A stretch of DNA of 33,522 nt, taken from positions 1 through 33,522 of the forward strand of contig CAJMFH010000030.1 of assembly GCA_905212635.1 (NCBI GenBank), in the 5' to 3' direction. Both the position numbers and the translations under genes were made by a program. This stretch comes from an uncultured Lachnoclostridium sp. GTDB taxonomy: Bacteria; Bacillota; Clostridia; Lachnospirales; Lachnospiraceae. The notes below the pieces were generated by a model that was given only the letters and a program-made list of their open reading frames with translations, had not been told where the DNA came from and did not search any database. The number at the start of each line of letters is the position of its first letter. Position 1 is the first letter of the stretch. Positions 15,444 through 24,164 of this stretch are shown in pieces.

Positions 15444-18104
15444 TTATGACACAACTATTTTGAATGTTTTGCTCCATTTACTATACACACCCTCCTTACA
15501 TCTTATTCGAAAATAATATGTCTTCTTCCGTTTTAGTGAATATAGTATTGAATTTCTAGAGCCCAATACAACTTTTTTCTTGCTTTTTGCAAAAGAAGCT
15601 TTGGTAGCACACTGTATTTGTGAAAGAGACACTTTTGCATTCTTCTTCCATGAAATTTTCACCAGCGCCCCATTTTTATTTGCACGCAATTTTTTCACCT
15701 TAATACCTTTGATTTTCATAGGACGTTTAGCTTTTGTTGTTTGTTTACTCTTCTTACTGTTGTCATTTTGCTGCTGTGTTGGTACAATATTTGTATTTAA
15801 GTTTGGCTGCCGCTCAGGCACTGCACTTGTAATTGGTGCGGGTTGTTGTGTTGGCACAGCAGTTGGCTGTGGCAATGACGTTGGAACCGGACTTTCTGTA
15901 GCCTGTCCGTTTGGATCATAACTTAATTCTTTTACATATTCAGTACCACACGTTGAACACCGAAATAACTCTTGTCCGTTTTCCTCTTCTGTTGCTTCAA
16001 CACGACCTACCTCTTCAAATTGATGTGCTTGTGTATCTTCTGTTATGTTTTTATATATCTTATCTCCACAACTACATTCGTAAACATCATAGCCAAAAGC
16101 CGCACATGTTTTTCCAATGGTCTCTGTTTTTACATAAGTATGTGTATGTAAAGAAAGAGCTGAATTATTTTGTGTTTCACAATACTTCTTGACAGTTTCT
16201 GCATCACTTTTTATAATAAGATTTTCGGACTGAGGGAATACATTATCCTCAATTTCATAAGTTCTATCTGGCAGATTAATTTCTTTCAAAGCTGCACATT
16301 CACTTAGTGAATTCATTTTTAATGTAAAACTCTGCCCACTATCCGTTTGCGAAATATATACTCGCATTAAATTCACGCAAGAATCAAAAGCATGGGTTCC
16401 TATGCTTGTTACATCTCCACCCACTGTAACTTCTTGTATCTGAGCAGAATACGGATACCACGGTGCTGAATGTTCTTCATAATCCGTCATATCCCCTTTC
16501 CCTTCAATTACGAGTTTTCCATTATTATAAAGAGTATATGTGGTATCATCCCCGCATTCCCCTTCATTTAAAACTTCTATCGAATTTTCTTCAGCATCCC
16601 TAATAGAAAATGATGAAAATATTTTCTTATTTGCCCTTTCTATAAGACTGCCAATTGAATTATATAGGATTCGATCTATCGGCATGTTTCCTTCTTTTCC
16701 TGTATTGTATACTGTACTTGCGGATTCCAGGTTAATATAAAGTCTTCCACTTTGTAATTCGATATCTTCCGTCATATTCGGGTAATCAAATACTGCTGCA
16801 TTCTGATAACTCGACAACATTATAAGGCCATTTATTCCTTGTGCCCTTTCCAACAACTGAACATATATTTTAGATTTATTATTTCGTCCATATGAGCAGG
16901 AAGAAATGACATAATCCCTGCCACCATAGGAACAAATCACTGCTCCCTGTGCCTGTGGCGGCAATATTACTTTATCGCCATTAATTTTTTGTCCGTTTGT
17001 ACTATATGCTTGCATGCTATTATTCAGAAATGCTGATTCTCCAAAAGTTCCAACATAAATTTTACCATTTGCACCTTTTCCACGAAAGCACAAAAAAGAA
17101 GGGGTATCTTCTATCGAAATTGCATTCTTTTTCATTCCTGTAACATTCCAAACATCTTGTCCACTCGTAATTGCTTCATGTATTTTCTGTAAAGATAATT
17201 TTAACAATTGCTTCTGTCCTGATATGTATACCACAGACTCTCCGTCATATGTCATGGCTCCCACATGTGCGGTTACGTCTTTAAGCCTTATCGTTGTCAT
17301 GTATTTTTTTGAGTTTTTATCTAATACATAAATTACAGATGAATGTTTTATGTTTCCCCCATGGTGGCAGTATGCGGATATCAATATATACTGCTTCGTA
17401 TAACAAAGTCCCTGTGGAACCATTTTATCACAACAATCAAGAACCGCATTTTCCGATTGATTTGTCCGTATCAATCCTGGAATTACAGCATCTGATTTTA
17501 CAACATTTCTGCAATCCGGTAGTTTACTGATTTTAGAATTAATGTTTTCTTGCGTAAATATAGCATCTGTAGTCGTAGTGACCTTAATATCACTATATGA
17601 ATCCCATTCACATATATAACCACGTGTAGCTCCTCCTACTACATCATTCCAACCACCCTTAGTAACTTTCCAGTTATTAACAAACTGATTTTTACTCGAA
17701 ATTTCCAACATCCATTCTTCGCTATATTCATTATCCGGCTGCCCGGGGATCCAATTAAAATACTGAATTTCACTTCCATCAAGCCATTTCCATGTACTTC
17801 CATCATAATATCCACCAAGCCAATAAAAATCTCCAGCTCCCTGAATCAGTTCGGTAATAAATTCTTGTTCTTCCTCATTCTCAATTTGTACTAAATGACC
17901 ACCTATTTCTTCGCAGCCACTTTTTGCTTCCTCCCAGTCCACATTTCCTTCTATTCGCATATAGTAATGATCTAAATATTGTGCAATTCCCAATTGTTCT
18001 AATTTATTTGCTGCTATACTTTCTGTGAAATTAATCCAAGTCATACCACCTAATATTAGCGAAAAAACAAGAACAATAGCTATAACACGTTTATTCTTTC
18101 TCAT
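15444..18104 (-). CDS. Secreted C-type-lectin-like, LRR and Fn3-like surface protein
   Basis: 886 residues with a signal peptide or signal anchor at about 6-31. Residues 44-168 form a C-type-lectin-like domain: YYMRIEGNVDWEEAKSGCEE, WLGGYYDGSTWKWLDG, GQPDN (121-125), GGWNDV (150-155) and GYICEWD. C64 and C165 match the outer disulfide; the inner pair is absent. QPD in the sugar-binding loop is the galactose-type signature in animal lectins. Residues 200-490 have repeated strand patterns (SVIYVLDKNSKKYMTTIRLK) that suggest a beta-propeller. Around 517-625 is the 'CGDD..YTL...GKLVIEGKGDMTDY' and LRR_5 pattern of BspA-like proteins. Two Cys pairs (ECSCG, RCSTCG) precede a Pro/Gln linker (735-785) and a Lys-rich Fn3-like end. 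GGAGGG lies seven bases before the ATG. Function inferred: surface glycan binding. Calcium dependence is not established. Confidence 0.8.
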   Translation of the reverse strand: MRKNKRVIAIVLVFSLILGGMTWINFTESIAANKLEQLGIAQYLDHYYMRIEGNVDWEEAKSGCEEIGGHLVQIENEEEQEFITELIQGAGDFYWLGGYYDGSTWKWLDGSEIQYFNWIPGQPDNEYSEEWMLEISSKNQFVNNWKVTKGGWNDVVGGATRGYICEWDSYSDIKVTTTTDAIFTQENINSKISKLPDCRNVVKSDAVIPGLIRTNQSENAVLDCCDKMVPQGLCYTKQYILISAYCHHGGNIKHSSVIYVLDKNSKKYMTTIRLKDVTAHVGAMTYDGESVVYISGQKQLLKLSLQKIHEAITSGQDVWNVTGMKKNAISIEDTPSFLCFRGKGANGKIYVGTFGESAFLNNSMQAYSTNGQKINGDKVILPPQAQGAVICSYGGRDYVISSCSYGRNNKSKIYVQLLERAQGINGLIMLSSYQNAAVFDYPNMTEDIELQSGRLYINLESASTVYNTGKEGNMPIDRILYNSIGSLIERANKKIFSSFSIRDAEENSIEVLNEGECGDDTTYTLYNNGKLVIEGKGDMTDYEEHSAPWYPYSAQIQEVTVGGDVTSIGTHAFDSCVNLMRVYISQTDSGQSFTLKMNSLSECAALKEINLPDRTYEIEDNVFPQSENLIIKSDAETVKKYCETQNNSALSLHTHTYVKTETIGKTCAAFGYDVYECSCGDKIYKNITEDTQAHQFEEVGRVEATEEENGQELFRCSTCGTEYVKELSYDPNGQATESPVPTSLPQPTAVPTQQPAPITSAVPERQPNLNTNIVPTQQQNDNSKKSKQTTKAKRPMKIKGIKVKKLRANKNGALVKISWKKNAKVSLSQIQCATKASFAKSKKKVVLGSRNSILYSLKRKKTYYFRIRCKEGVYSKWSKTFKIVVS

Positions 18105-18235
18105 ACCAATTCCCTCCTGTTATAAATATTTTTTTGTATTTTCTCCCATTATACACCCCTTACGTTCGGTTTTTTTTCCGTTTTTTTCACTTCCACCAAG
18201 TCAATCCTTTGGCACATATAATTATGCAAATGCAA

Positions 18236-18285
18236 ATAAAAACAACCGCCAAACAAATTCACCTTAGAGCGAATCCGTTTGGCGG
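18236..18285 (-). terminator. Terminator of the Rpn-family gene
   Basis: CCGCCAAAC pairs perfectly with GTTTGGCGG, with an inner ATTC/GAAT helix. On the minus strand it is followed by TTGTTTTTATTT. The plus side also ends in a pyrimidine-rich tract, so it may work in both directions. Confidence 0.75.
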
Positions 18286-18327
18286 TCTTCTCTTTTTACC
18301 ACACCAATTTAAGCAAAAGCATTGTTA

Positions 18328-19287
18328 TTATTGAATTCCGTATTCTTCCATTAACTTCTTCTGAAGTTCAGCATCCTGCGTTGATTGAAAAAGTTCGACG
18401 GTGCGATTATCTTTGATCAACGCTGCATTTAAACGATTGATCCGGATCGATCCGCTCTCAATACCTTGTTCAATACCTTTCTCAAATCCAATCGCCTCGA
18501 TTTCATCTAACACATCTGAAATTGGTCCCATCTGTAATTCCTCCTTTCCTTCCTTTGTCATATCCGTTTCCAAAAAACGTTTATCTTTACTGAGTGCATA
18601 AAGCACATTACTTACTTCTTCCGGATGTTTCACCGCTCTCTTACCGCTTTCTTCTTCCAGATACCGGCGGGTTTTGCCCTGACCGTGCAGTGTCAGAAAT
18701 TTTATGATATGCCAAAAATCCGACTTGTACTTTTCCACCTCTTCTTCATTCATGCTGCTCAACGAGATCAAATGAATCTTATGATTTAGGAGAAACGGCT
18801 GTAACTTCTTTTTCTCTTCTTCGTCCAGATCCAGCATATCCAAGATACTAAGCGGACGTTTCCACTCTTCTTTTCCATAGTAGATAATAAATGTAATCAC
18901 CGGTTTCAGTCGGTCATCGTCTGCCAGCTCTCTGGCGTAAAAGTGTCTCCCTTTGCGTTCATTCTCTCTTTTGTGTTCCTTGATCTGTTCATTATAATTA
19001 GTATAAATATATCCCAGATCCCGGATCGGCATAATGTTATTGATTTCTGACTGATTCTCCATCTGCATAAAAGCAATGATCGTACCATTTTTGCGCCAGC
19101 GCATCCTCACATCCGCCATCACCTTCACCGGTTTCCCTTCACCGTCCTTGTAGATCATCTCCTGTGGCAGCAATTCCAGCTCTTCCGGCTGGATCACGTT
19201 CTCGCCTCCATACAGGTTTACGTTGCTGATGTCAGCAAATACTTCTGCGTCTTCCACAAGATTTTTTTCCGTTAAGTCTCTTGTCAA
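18328..19287 (-). CDS. Rpn family recombination-promoting nuclease / putative transposase
   Basis: 319 residues. The N-terminal 200 residues match the Rpn (PDDEXK, YhgA-like) pattern: EDAEVFADISNVNLYGGENV, then a catalytic-type D in MADVRMRW, 'FMQMENQSEINNIMPIRDLGY', and 'LKPVITFIIYYGKEEWKRP'. The C-terminal 'GFEKGIEQGIESG' tail is also typical of this family. Rpn proteins act as DNA endonucleases that stimulate RecA-independent recombination; the real cellular role is unclear and many copies sit alone in genomes, as here. The start is TTG at 19287, with GAAAGGG upstream; an ATG slightly upstream is out of frame. It is monocistronic, with its own promoter (19406-19434) and terminator (18246-18285). 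Confidence 0.85.
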   Translation of the reverse strand: MTRDLTEKNLVEDAEVFADISNVNLYGGENVIQPEELELLPQEMIYKDGEGKPVKVMADVRMRWRKNGTIIAFMQMENQSEINNIMPIRDLGYIYTNYNEQIKEHKRENERKGRHFYARELADDDRLKPVITFIIYYGKEEWKRPLSILDMLDLDEEEKKKLQPFLLNHKIHLISLSSMNEEEVEKYKSDFWHIIKFLTLHGQGKTRRYLEEESGKRAVKHPEEVSNVLYALSKDKRFLETDMTKEGKEELQMGPISDVLDEIEAIGFEKGIEQGIESGSIRINRLNAALIKDNRTVELFQSTQDAELQKKLMEEYGIQ

Positions 19288-19398
19288 TAGATACCATCCC
19301 TTTCTTTTCCTGCTTTCAAAATTTATGTGGGTAAAAAGTTTCGATAAGCAAGAAAAATAGAATGATAGATATCAGACTTCCAAATTATTTACTTGATT

Positions 19399-19434
19399 GT
19401 GTATGATGATACACTATTGGATGTGATATGTCAA
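19399..19434 (-). promoter_or_regulatory. Promoter of the Rpn gene with overlapping palindrome
   Basis: On the minus strand TTGACA (19429-19434), 17 bases, then TATCAT (19406-19411). The palindrome GTGTATGATGATACAC (19399-19414), with 6-bp arms, covers the -10 and could be a repressor site. The rest of the gap between 19435 and 19549 shows nothing I can name. Confidence 0.7.
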
Positions 19435-19549
19435 CAATTATTTTCATGGTATTTGTCCGAGAATTTTCAGGACCACTCACAGATCCAGACCTTTCCTCAT
19501 ATCATTTATCGACGGTTTCCGTGCAGTAGCAAAACCATGCGGCACGCAG

Positions 19550-19592
19550 AAAAAAAGACCATACCGTAGAAAATATTTTCCACGATATGGTC
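19550..19592 (-). terminator. Terminator of the GH10 xylanase gene
   Basis: On the minus strand GACCATATCGTGGAAAAT pairs with ATTTTCTACGGTATGGTC with two imperfect pairs, followed by a run of T. It starts about 15 bases after the stop codon. Confidence 0.85.
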
Positions 19593-19607
19593 TTCTTTTC
19601 TTTTCAT

Positions 19608-21833
19608 CTATTCGCCGCCAAGCACCTTATATACTTCTTTAAAAGCTTCTTTCGGCTGATACAGTTCGGTAAACAATCCACAATATGGGCCATTCATCTT
19701 ATAACTGTAATCTGTCTCTGCCAGATACGGTGCGTCAAACAAGCCCCAGATTGACAGACTCGTGATTGGTCCTGTCTCTCCTTTTGCCTGCGCTGCTTTA
19801 TTGATATCGACATAGGTCTGCATTAATTTTTTATAAAATGCCGCGTGCTCTGCTTCGCGTTCATCGGATCTCTCGTAATTTCGAACTGCAAGTTCCGTCA
19901 CATGCACTTCCACTCCGATGGAAGCAAATTTTTCGATAGCACTCTTAACTGCGGTGATATCACTCGCATTCATGCAGCCACTCTGCTTTCCATAACCACC
20001 AATATAACTCTGCATACCAATACCGTCACAAAGTTTCAAATAACCACTCTTGCCGTCCGAAACGTATGAATTTACACTTTTTACCAGTTCCACAATAGCA
20101 TCGCGTTTGTTCGGAGCATATGTCATAAACGTATTATAATCGTTATAAAACAGTTTGATCCGATCTTCTGCGCCAAGTGCCTTGCGCGCATCATAAGCAT
20201 ATTTGAATGCCAGTTCTACATAATCTTTTCCGATATGGTCATAGAATAGATTGGTCTTTCCACCACGAACCGTTCGCACATGCCGCACATCATCCGATAC
20301 AAATTCTCCGGTATTATCTGCCACGGCTTCATTTACAACATCCCAGCAATAGATTACACCCGGATATTTTTCCTCAAAATGTGTCATCACTTCTTCAATA
20401 TATTTTTGCAGACGATATTTCATCACATCCGCGCTTACATAATCACCATCCGTCGTATATCCTTCGCGGAAGAACCAGTCGCACATATCGGCATCCCATG
20501 TAAGTACGTGGCCACGGATCTGCAAACCATTTGCCTTTGCATATTCAACCATTTTATCCGCCGTCGTGAAATCAATGCTTGCCGTAGACTGTTCATCTTT
20601 GTAATTCGACTGCGAAGGTGACTGTTTCAACAAAGAATATGCTTTCATCTCATTGCTGAATGTCGTGCTGTTAAAATGATATTTAATGAGTTTTGTCAAT
20701 TCTGTATTATTCAGTGCCTTGGAAGAAATATTGGTTCCAAATTTGAATCCATACTGCTCTGCCAGAATGGCTAACGATGTATATTTTGTTGTAACTTCCG
20801 TCGCATCTTTCTTTCCATTATTTTCCATGATGATAGAGGTTACACGAATATATTTAACCACTGCCGTTGAATTCTGTACAATCAGATACAAATTAGACGC
20901 ACCACTCGGATAGGTTTCCAGCTGCAATCCAAATTGCTTGTTGCTCTGCACACCATTCACATCCACAAACCCTTTCCAATCAGAAGTGCTCGTGGACAAT
21001 TTAACAGAAGCTCCGCTCGTACCGGAAATCACATTTTTGTCGGCATCCAAAAGTTCTACGGTAATCTTAACATCGGTAAAATCTGATACTTTATATGCTT
21101 TGTTTGTAAGCAGTGTACCTAAGTTATAGACATTTCCATTCCACGCACCTGTGTACGCGCTGCTATTTGTAAACTTTGCAGAATCGATCTCTAAATCTAC
21201 TTTCTCTCCCGGTGTAGCGGTTGGTTTTACTGTCGCCGGGGTCGTTGGTGCTGCTGTGGCTGGCGCCTTAGTCGGTGCTTCCGTCACAGGTGCCTTGCTC
21301 GGCTCTGCCGTAACCGGTGCTGCCGACGATGTTGCTGTCGCCTCAGGAGTTTTCGCCGGCTCTTCCGTCGGTGTAGTATCTGGTTCACTGCTTGGTGTAG
21401 CAGCCGGTGTTCCCGTCGGTGTCACCGTTTCTTTGACGGAATTGGGAATCTGGTTTTCCTCGCCATCGTCTGTCACAGATGGGCTCACAGTCTTTTTAAC
21501 AGTAACGTTACAGTTCAATTTATAGGTCTTTTTTCCCATTTTGACCTGGCAGGTAACCGTCGTTTTCCCTGGCTTTTTCGCCACAATCGTAACCGATTTT
21601 TTCGTTTTTTTCGTTAAAAATGCTACAGAAGTTTTTTTACTCTTCCAGGTTACTTTTTTGACATTCCCGGCATTTTTTACCTCTATTTTTTTCTTCGTGC
21701 CCAGTTTCAATGTCATCTTTTTGGTATTTAACTTTGGTTTTTTCACTTTGGCATCCGCTGGCAAAACTACTGAAGTAATACAAAGGGCTGCCGCCATGAC
21801 CAATGCCACTGTTTTTTCTGTCGTTTCCTTCAT
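19608..21833 (-). CDS. Secreted GH10 endo-1,4-beta-xylanase
   Basis: 741 residues. Signal peptide about 1-28 (ADA|KV). Residues 30-115 are a Lys-rich Big_2-like domain, 120-210 a Pro/Thr/Ala linker, 211-338 a probable carbohydrate-binding beta-sandwich (VDLEIDSAKFTNSSAYTGAW), and 350-740 the GH10 barrel that cleaves internal xylan bonds. Visible GH10 marks: FSNEMKAYS (N394-E395), RGHVLTWD (H442), WDVVNEAVAD with acid/base E502, QSY at 608-610, and VEVHVTELAV with nucleophile E647. Most GH10 enzymes have TELD at the nucleophile; here it is TELA. W696 lies in the late WGLFD motif. AAAGGAG precedes the ATG. No sortase or S-layer motif is seen, so the basic N-terminal domain may hold the enzyme to the wall (inference). 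No other xylan genes are nearby. Confidence 0.95.
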   Translation of the reverse strand: MKETTEKTVALVMAAALCITSVVLPADAKVKKPKLNTKKMTLKLGTKKKIEVKNAGNVKKVTWKSKKTSVAFLTKKTKKSVTIVAKKPGKTTVTCQVKMGKKTYKLNCNVTVKKTVSPSVTDDGEENQIPNSVKETVTPTGTPAATPSSEPDTTPTEEPAKTPEATATSSAAPVTAEPSKAPVTEAPTKAPATAAPTTPATVKPTATPGEKVDLEIDSAKFTNSSAYTGAWNGNVYNLGTLLTNKAYKVSDFTDVKITVELLDADKNVISGTSGASVKLSTSTSDWKGFVDVNGVQSNKQFGLQLETYPSGASNLYLIVQNSTAVVKYIRVTSIIMENNGKKDATEVTTKYTSLAILAEQYGFKFGTNISSKALNNTELTKLIKYHFNSTTFSNEMKAYSLLKQSPSQSNYKDEQSTASIDFTTADKMVEYAKANGLQIRGHVLTWDADMCDWFFREGYTTDGDYVSADVMKYRLQKYIEEVMTHFEEKYPGVIYCWDVVNEAVADNTGEFVSDDVRHVRTVRGGKTNLFYDHIGKDYVELAFKYAYDARKALGAEDRIKLFYNDYNTFMTYAPNKRDAIVELVKSVNSYVSDGKSGYLKLCDGIGMQSYIGGYGKQSGCMNASDITAVKSAIEKFASIGVEVHVTELAVRNYERSDEREAEHAAFYKKLMQTYVDINKAAQAKGETGPITSLSIWGLFDAPYLAETDYSYKMNGPYCGLFTELYQPKEAFKEVYKVLGGE

Positions 21834-21861
21834 ACGAAACCGCTCCTTTCAAAATAAATTG

Positions 21862-21921
21862 AAAAAAATCCTCTCATTCCGCTACCATATAATACTATAC
21901 TTATTGTAACAGAATGAGAGG
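21862..21921 (-). terminator. Terminator after the PilZ gene, possibly overlapping the xylanase promoter
   Basis: CCTCTCATTC (21870-21879) and GAATGAGAGG (21912-21921) form a perfect 10-bp inverted repeat. On the minus strand the 3' arm is followed by ATTTTTTT, as in an intrinsic terminator. The 32-base loop contains TATAGT and TATTAT, which could be -10 boxes of the xylanase gene just downstream; if so the repeat may also be an operator. Confidence 0.6.
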
Positions 21922-21960
21922 TATAATTTAACTAATATTCTATTAATTAATTATAAATAT

Positions 21961-22305
21961 TTACGGATTCAGGCTTGCAGCATAATCATTAAACAGATAA
22001 TCCATAATGGATGCTCTTCCAACAATTTCACAGCCATAGATATGTTCGTCGCCATCCTGCTGCTGGCGGATGATACGTACCACACAATTTAATGTTCCCT
22101 GCTCTCCCAGCACCAGTTTCGCATTAAAATAATAGCCGATCGGCAGTACACTTTTGGTACGGAATCCGATTCCTGCTTTGGATACATCAAACACCTCGAT
22201 CGGTGCATTGATATCTTCCACTTTTACATTATCCTGTTTGAAAAGACTGCTGATCTCCAATTTTAATTCAATTGGCCAGCGCTTTTCTCTTCTCATTTCG
22301 ATCAT
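21961..22305 (-). CDS. PilZ-domain protein, predicted c-di-GMP receptor
   Basis: 114 residues, essentially a single PilZ domain. The two nucleotide-binding motifs are present: RREKR at 5-9 (RxxxR) and DVSKAG at 40-45 (D/NxSxxG). The remaining strands, up to 'HIYGCEIVG', fit the beta-barrel. Such proteins bind cyclic di-GMP and alter the activity of partners that control motility or surface behaviour. It starts 15 bases after the pyrophosphatase gene and follows it on the same strand, so the two are co-transcribed. There is no N-terminal YcgR-like domain and the partner is unknown. Confidence 0.85.
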   Translation of the reverse strand: MIEMRREKRWPIELKLEISSLFKQDNVKVEDINAPIEVFDVSKAGIGFRTKSVLPIGYYFNAKLVLGEQGTLNCVVRIIRQQQDGDEHIYGCEIVGRASIMDYLFNDYAASLNP

Positions 22306-22320
22306 AAAAATCCTCCTTCC

Positions 22321-23967
22321 TTACTGTTGTAAAATAGATACCAGACTCGGGATCAATTGTTTCTTTCTTGAAACCAGGCCTTTTAAAATAATACGTTTCA
22401 TGTCGCCGGAAAGCTGAAACGCCTCCTTGACAACATCTTTGGACTTTTCGCCAAAGCACAAAAGTTCCGTACTTTCTTTGACAATATTTGTAAGCATCAC
22501 AAATGCCATCGACACACCAAGTCCTTCAAATACTTCCTCCAGATAAGGAACTATTTTCTCCTTAATTTCCTGAAGCTCAATGCTGTTCATCGAATTAATC
22601 TGGCTTACGATAAATTCAATATCGCCCACTTCAAATCGTTTGAGATCCTGATTGAAAATTTCTTTCGGCTCTTTGGAACTCAGATCACTTCCCGCGCCAA
22701 ACATATCTACTGCAAATTCCTCAATCTCGACTCCGCAGATCTCTGACAAATCTTCTGCTGCCTTCTGATCCACCGGCGTACAGGTCGGCGAACGGAACAT
22801 CAGCGTATCGGAAATGATCGCCGCCATCAAAAGTCCGGCAATATTTTTCGGAATTTCAATCCCATGCTCCTGATACATCTGATAAATAATCGTCGCCGTA
22901 CAGCCAAGCGGCTGATTGCGGAAAAGGACCGGTTCCAGCGTCTCCAATGTACCAATCCGATGGTGGTCAATAATTTCCAATATATGGGCAAATTCAATGC
23001 CATCCACAGTCTGCGAAACCTCGTTATGATCGACCAGGATCAATTGCTTTTTACGAAGATTCAACAGATTTCGGCGGGAAATCATGCCAACATAGCGGTC
23101 ATTTTCATCCAAAATCGGAAAATCACGGTGCCGCTTTTTACCCATAACACCTTTGATATCTTCCGTCTTATCCGCAAGATGGAACGTCGTCAGATCATTT
23201 CTCTTCATGAAATATTCAATCGGCATACTCTGATTGATCATACGCGCCGCCGTAAAGGTATCGTATGGGGTAACAATGATATTGCAGTCGTGCTCCTGTG
23301 CCATTTTCTGGATTGTCCGCGACACTTTCGCATCCATGCATACAATGATACAGTCCGCCCCCATCTCGATCGCACACAGCTGTGATTCATAGCGGTTTCC
23401 TAAAATTACCATATCACCTTCATGGATATAATCTTCCATGACATCCGGATTTGCCGCTGCAATAATTACTTCCCCTTTTTTATAGGTTGCTTCTTCATCG
23501 CCTACAACCATTGTCGCCTCCAGCGTCTCCAGTATATTTTTATAAGAAGTTCCTGCCGTTGACAGGATGCAGTTGTCATACACGTCCATGTATGCTGTCG
23601 CAATATCTCCAATCGTGATCAAACCAAGCAGTTCATCCTTCTCGGATGTAATTGGAAGAGTTACCACATCCAGCTCACGCATCATATTCCATGCTTTTTT
23701 CAATGAAATTTTTCCCGATACGCCTTTTGTCTTCCGAATCTCAATGTCACTCACTTCGGTCATAACATCTTCAATGTACTGTGGTGCCGGTGCCTGAAAA
23801 AACTTCAGCACATACTGCGTCTCCTGATTGATCTGCCCCGCACGCGCTGCATAATAACCGCCGCCATGCACTTTATTTTTCAGATCCGCATACGCGATTG
23901 CCGAACAGATCGAATCGGTATCCGGATTTTTATGTCCAATGATATATACAGGTATTCTTTCTTCCAT
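22321..23967 (-). CDS. DHH-family manganese-dependent inorganic pyrophosphatase with CBS and DRTGG domains
   Basis: 548 residues from the chosen start (MEERIPVYIIGHKNPDTDS). It hydrolyses pyrophosphate in the cytoplasm. The catalytic DHH domain shows 'IIGHKNPDTDSICSAIAYA', 'LVDHNE' and 'EIIDHHRIGT'. It is split by a regulatory insert: CBS 1 (VTLPITSEKDELLGLITIGD), a DRTGG-like region and CBS 2 (DFPILDENDRYVGMISRRN). A DHHA2 domain follows. CBS-type family II pyrophosphatases are controlled by adenine nucleotides through this insert. A start at 24024 would add 19 residues but has no Shine-Dalgarno. The inner ATG has GTGGAGGA, though at a long spacing of 12 bases, so start confidence is moderate. 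It lies upstream of, and co-transcribed with, the PilZ gene, with galK divergent. Confidence 0.9.
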   Translation of the reverse strand: MEERIPVYIIGHKNPDTDSICSAIAYADLKNKVHGGGYYAARAGQINQETQYVLKFFQAPAPQYIEDVMTEVSDIEIRKTKGVSGKISLKKAWNMMRELDVVTLPITSEKDELLGLITIGDIATAYMDVYDNCILSTAGTSYKNILETLEATMVVGDEEATYKKGEVIIAAANPDVMEDYIHEGDMVILGNRYESQLCAIEMGADCIIVCMDAKVSRTIQKMAQEHDCNIIVTPYDTFTAARMINQSMPIEYFMKRNDLTTFHLADKTEDIKGVMGKKRHRDFPILDENDRYVGMISRRNLLNLRKKQLILVDHNEVSQTVDGIEFAHILEIIDHHRIGTLETLEPVLFRNQPLGCTATIIYQMYQEHGIEIPKNIAGLLMAAIISDTLMFRSPTCTPVDQKAAEDLSEICGVEIEEFAVDMFGAGSDLSSKEPKEIFNQDLKRFEVGDIEFIVSQINSMNSIELQEIKEKIVPYLEEVFEGLGVSMAFVMLTNIVKESTELLCFGEKSKDVVKEAFQLSGDMKRIILKGLVSRKKQLIPSLVSILQQ

Positions 23968-24097
23968 ATTCTGTAAAATCCTCCACTGTGATTTCTTTGC
24001 GCCTGAATCGTTACTTTCATTCATTTTTTGCTATATCTTACAGTTTACCATAGTTCTTCCAAAAAAGCCATGATATTTTTTTCAGCAATATCCCAAT

Positions 24098-24126
24098 TTG
24101 CCAAAATTCCAAAAACATGATACACT
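24098..24126 (+). promoter_or_regulatory. Promoter of galK-galE
   Basis: TTGCCA (24098-24103), 17 bases, TACACT (24121-24126), then 38 bases to the start codon with GAGAGGG as ribosome-binding site. The spacing is optimal and both boxes are fair matches. Confidence 0.65.
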
Positions 24127-24164
24127 TATGACAACATTATTAGACACACAAGAGAGGGCAGCTT

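Noticed and set aside
22864..23385. 173-residue plus-strand frame, and similar frames at 26548-27072 and 28914-29504
   Set aside because: These are antisense to the pyrophosphatase, P-type ATPase and mutY genes, with no start signals and no family resemblance.
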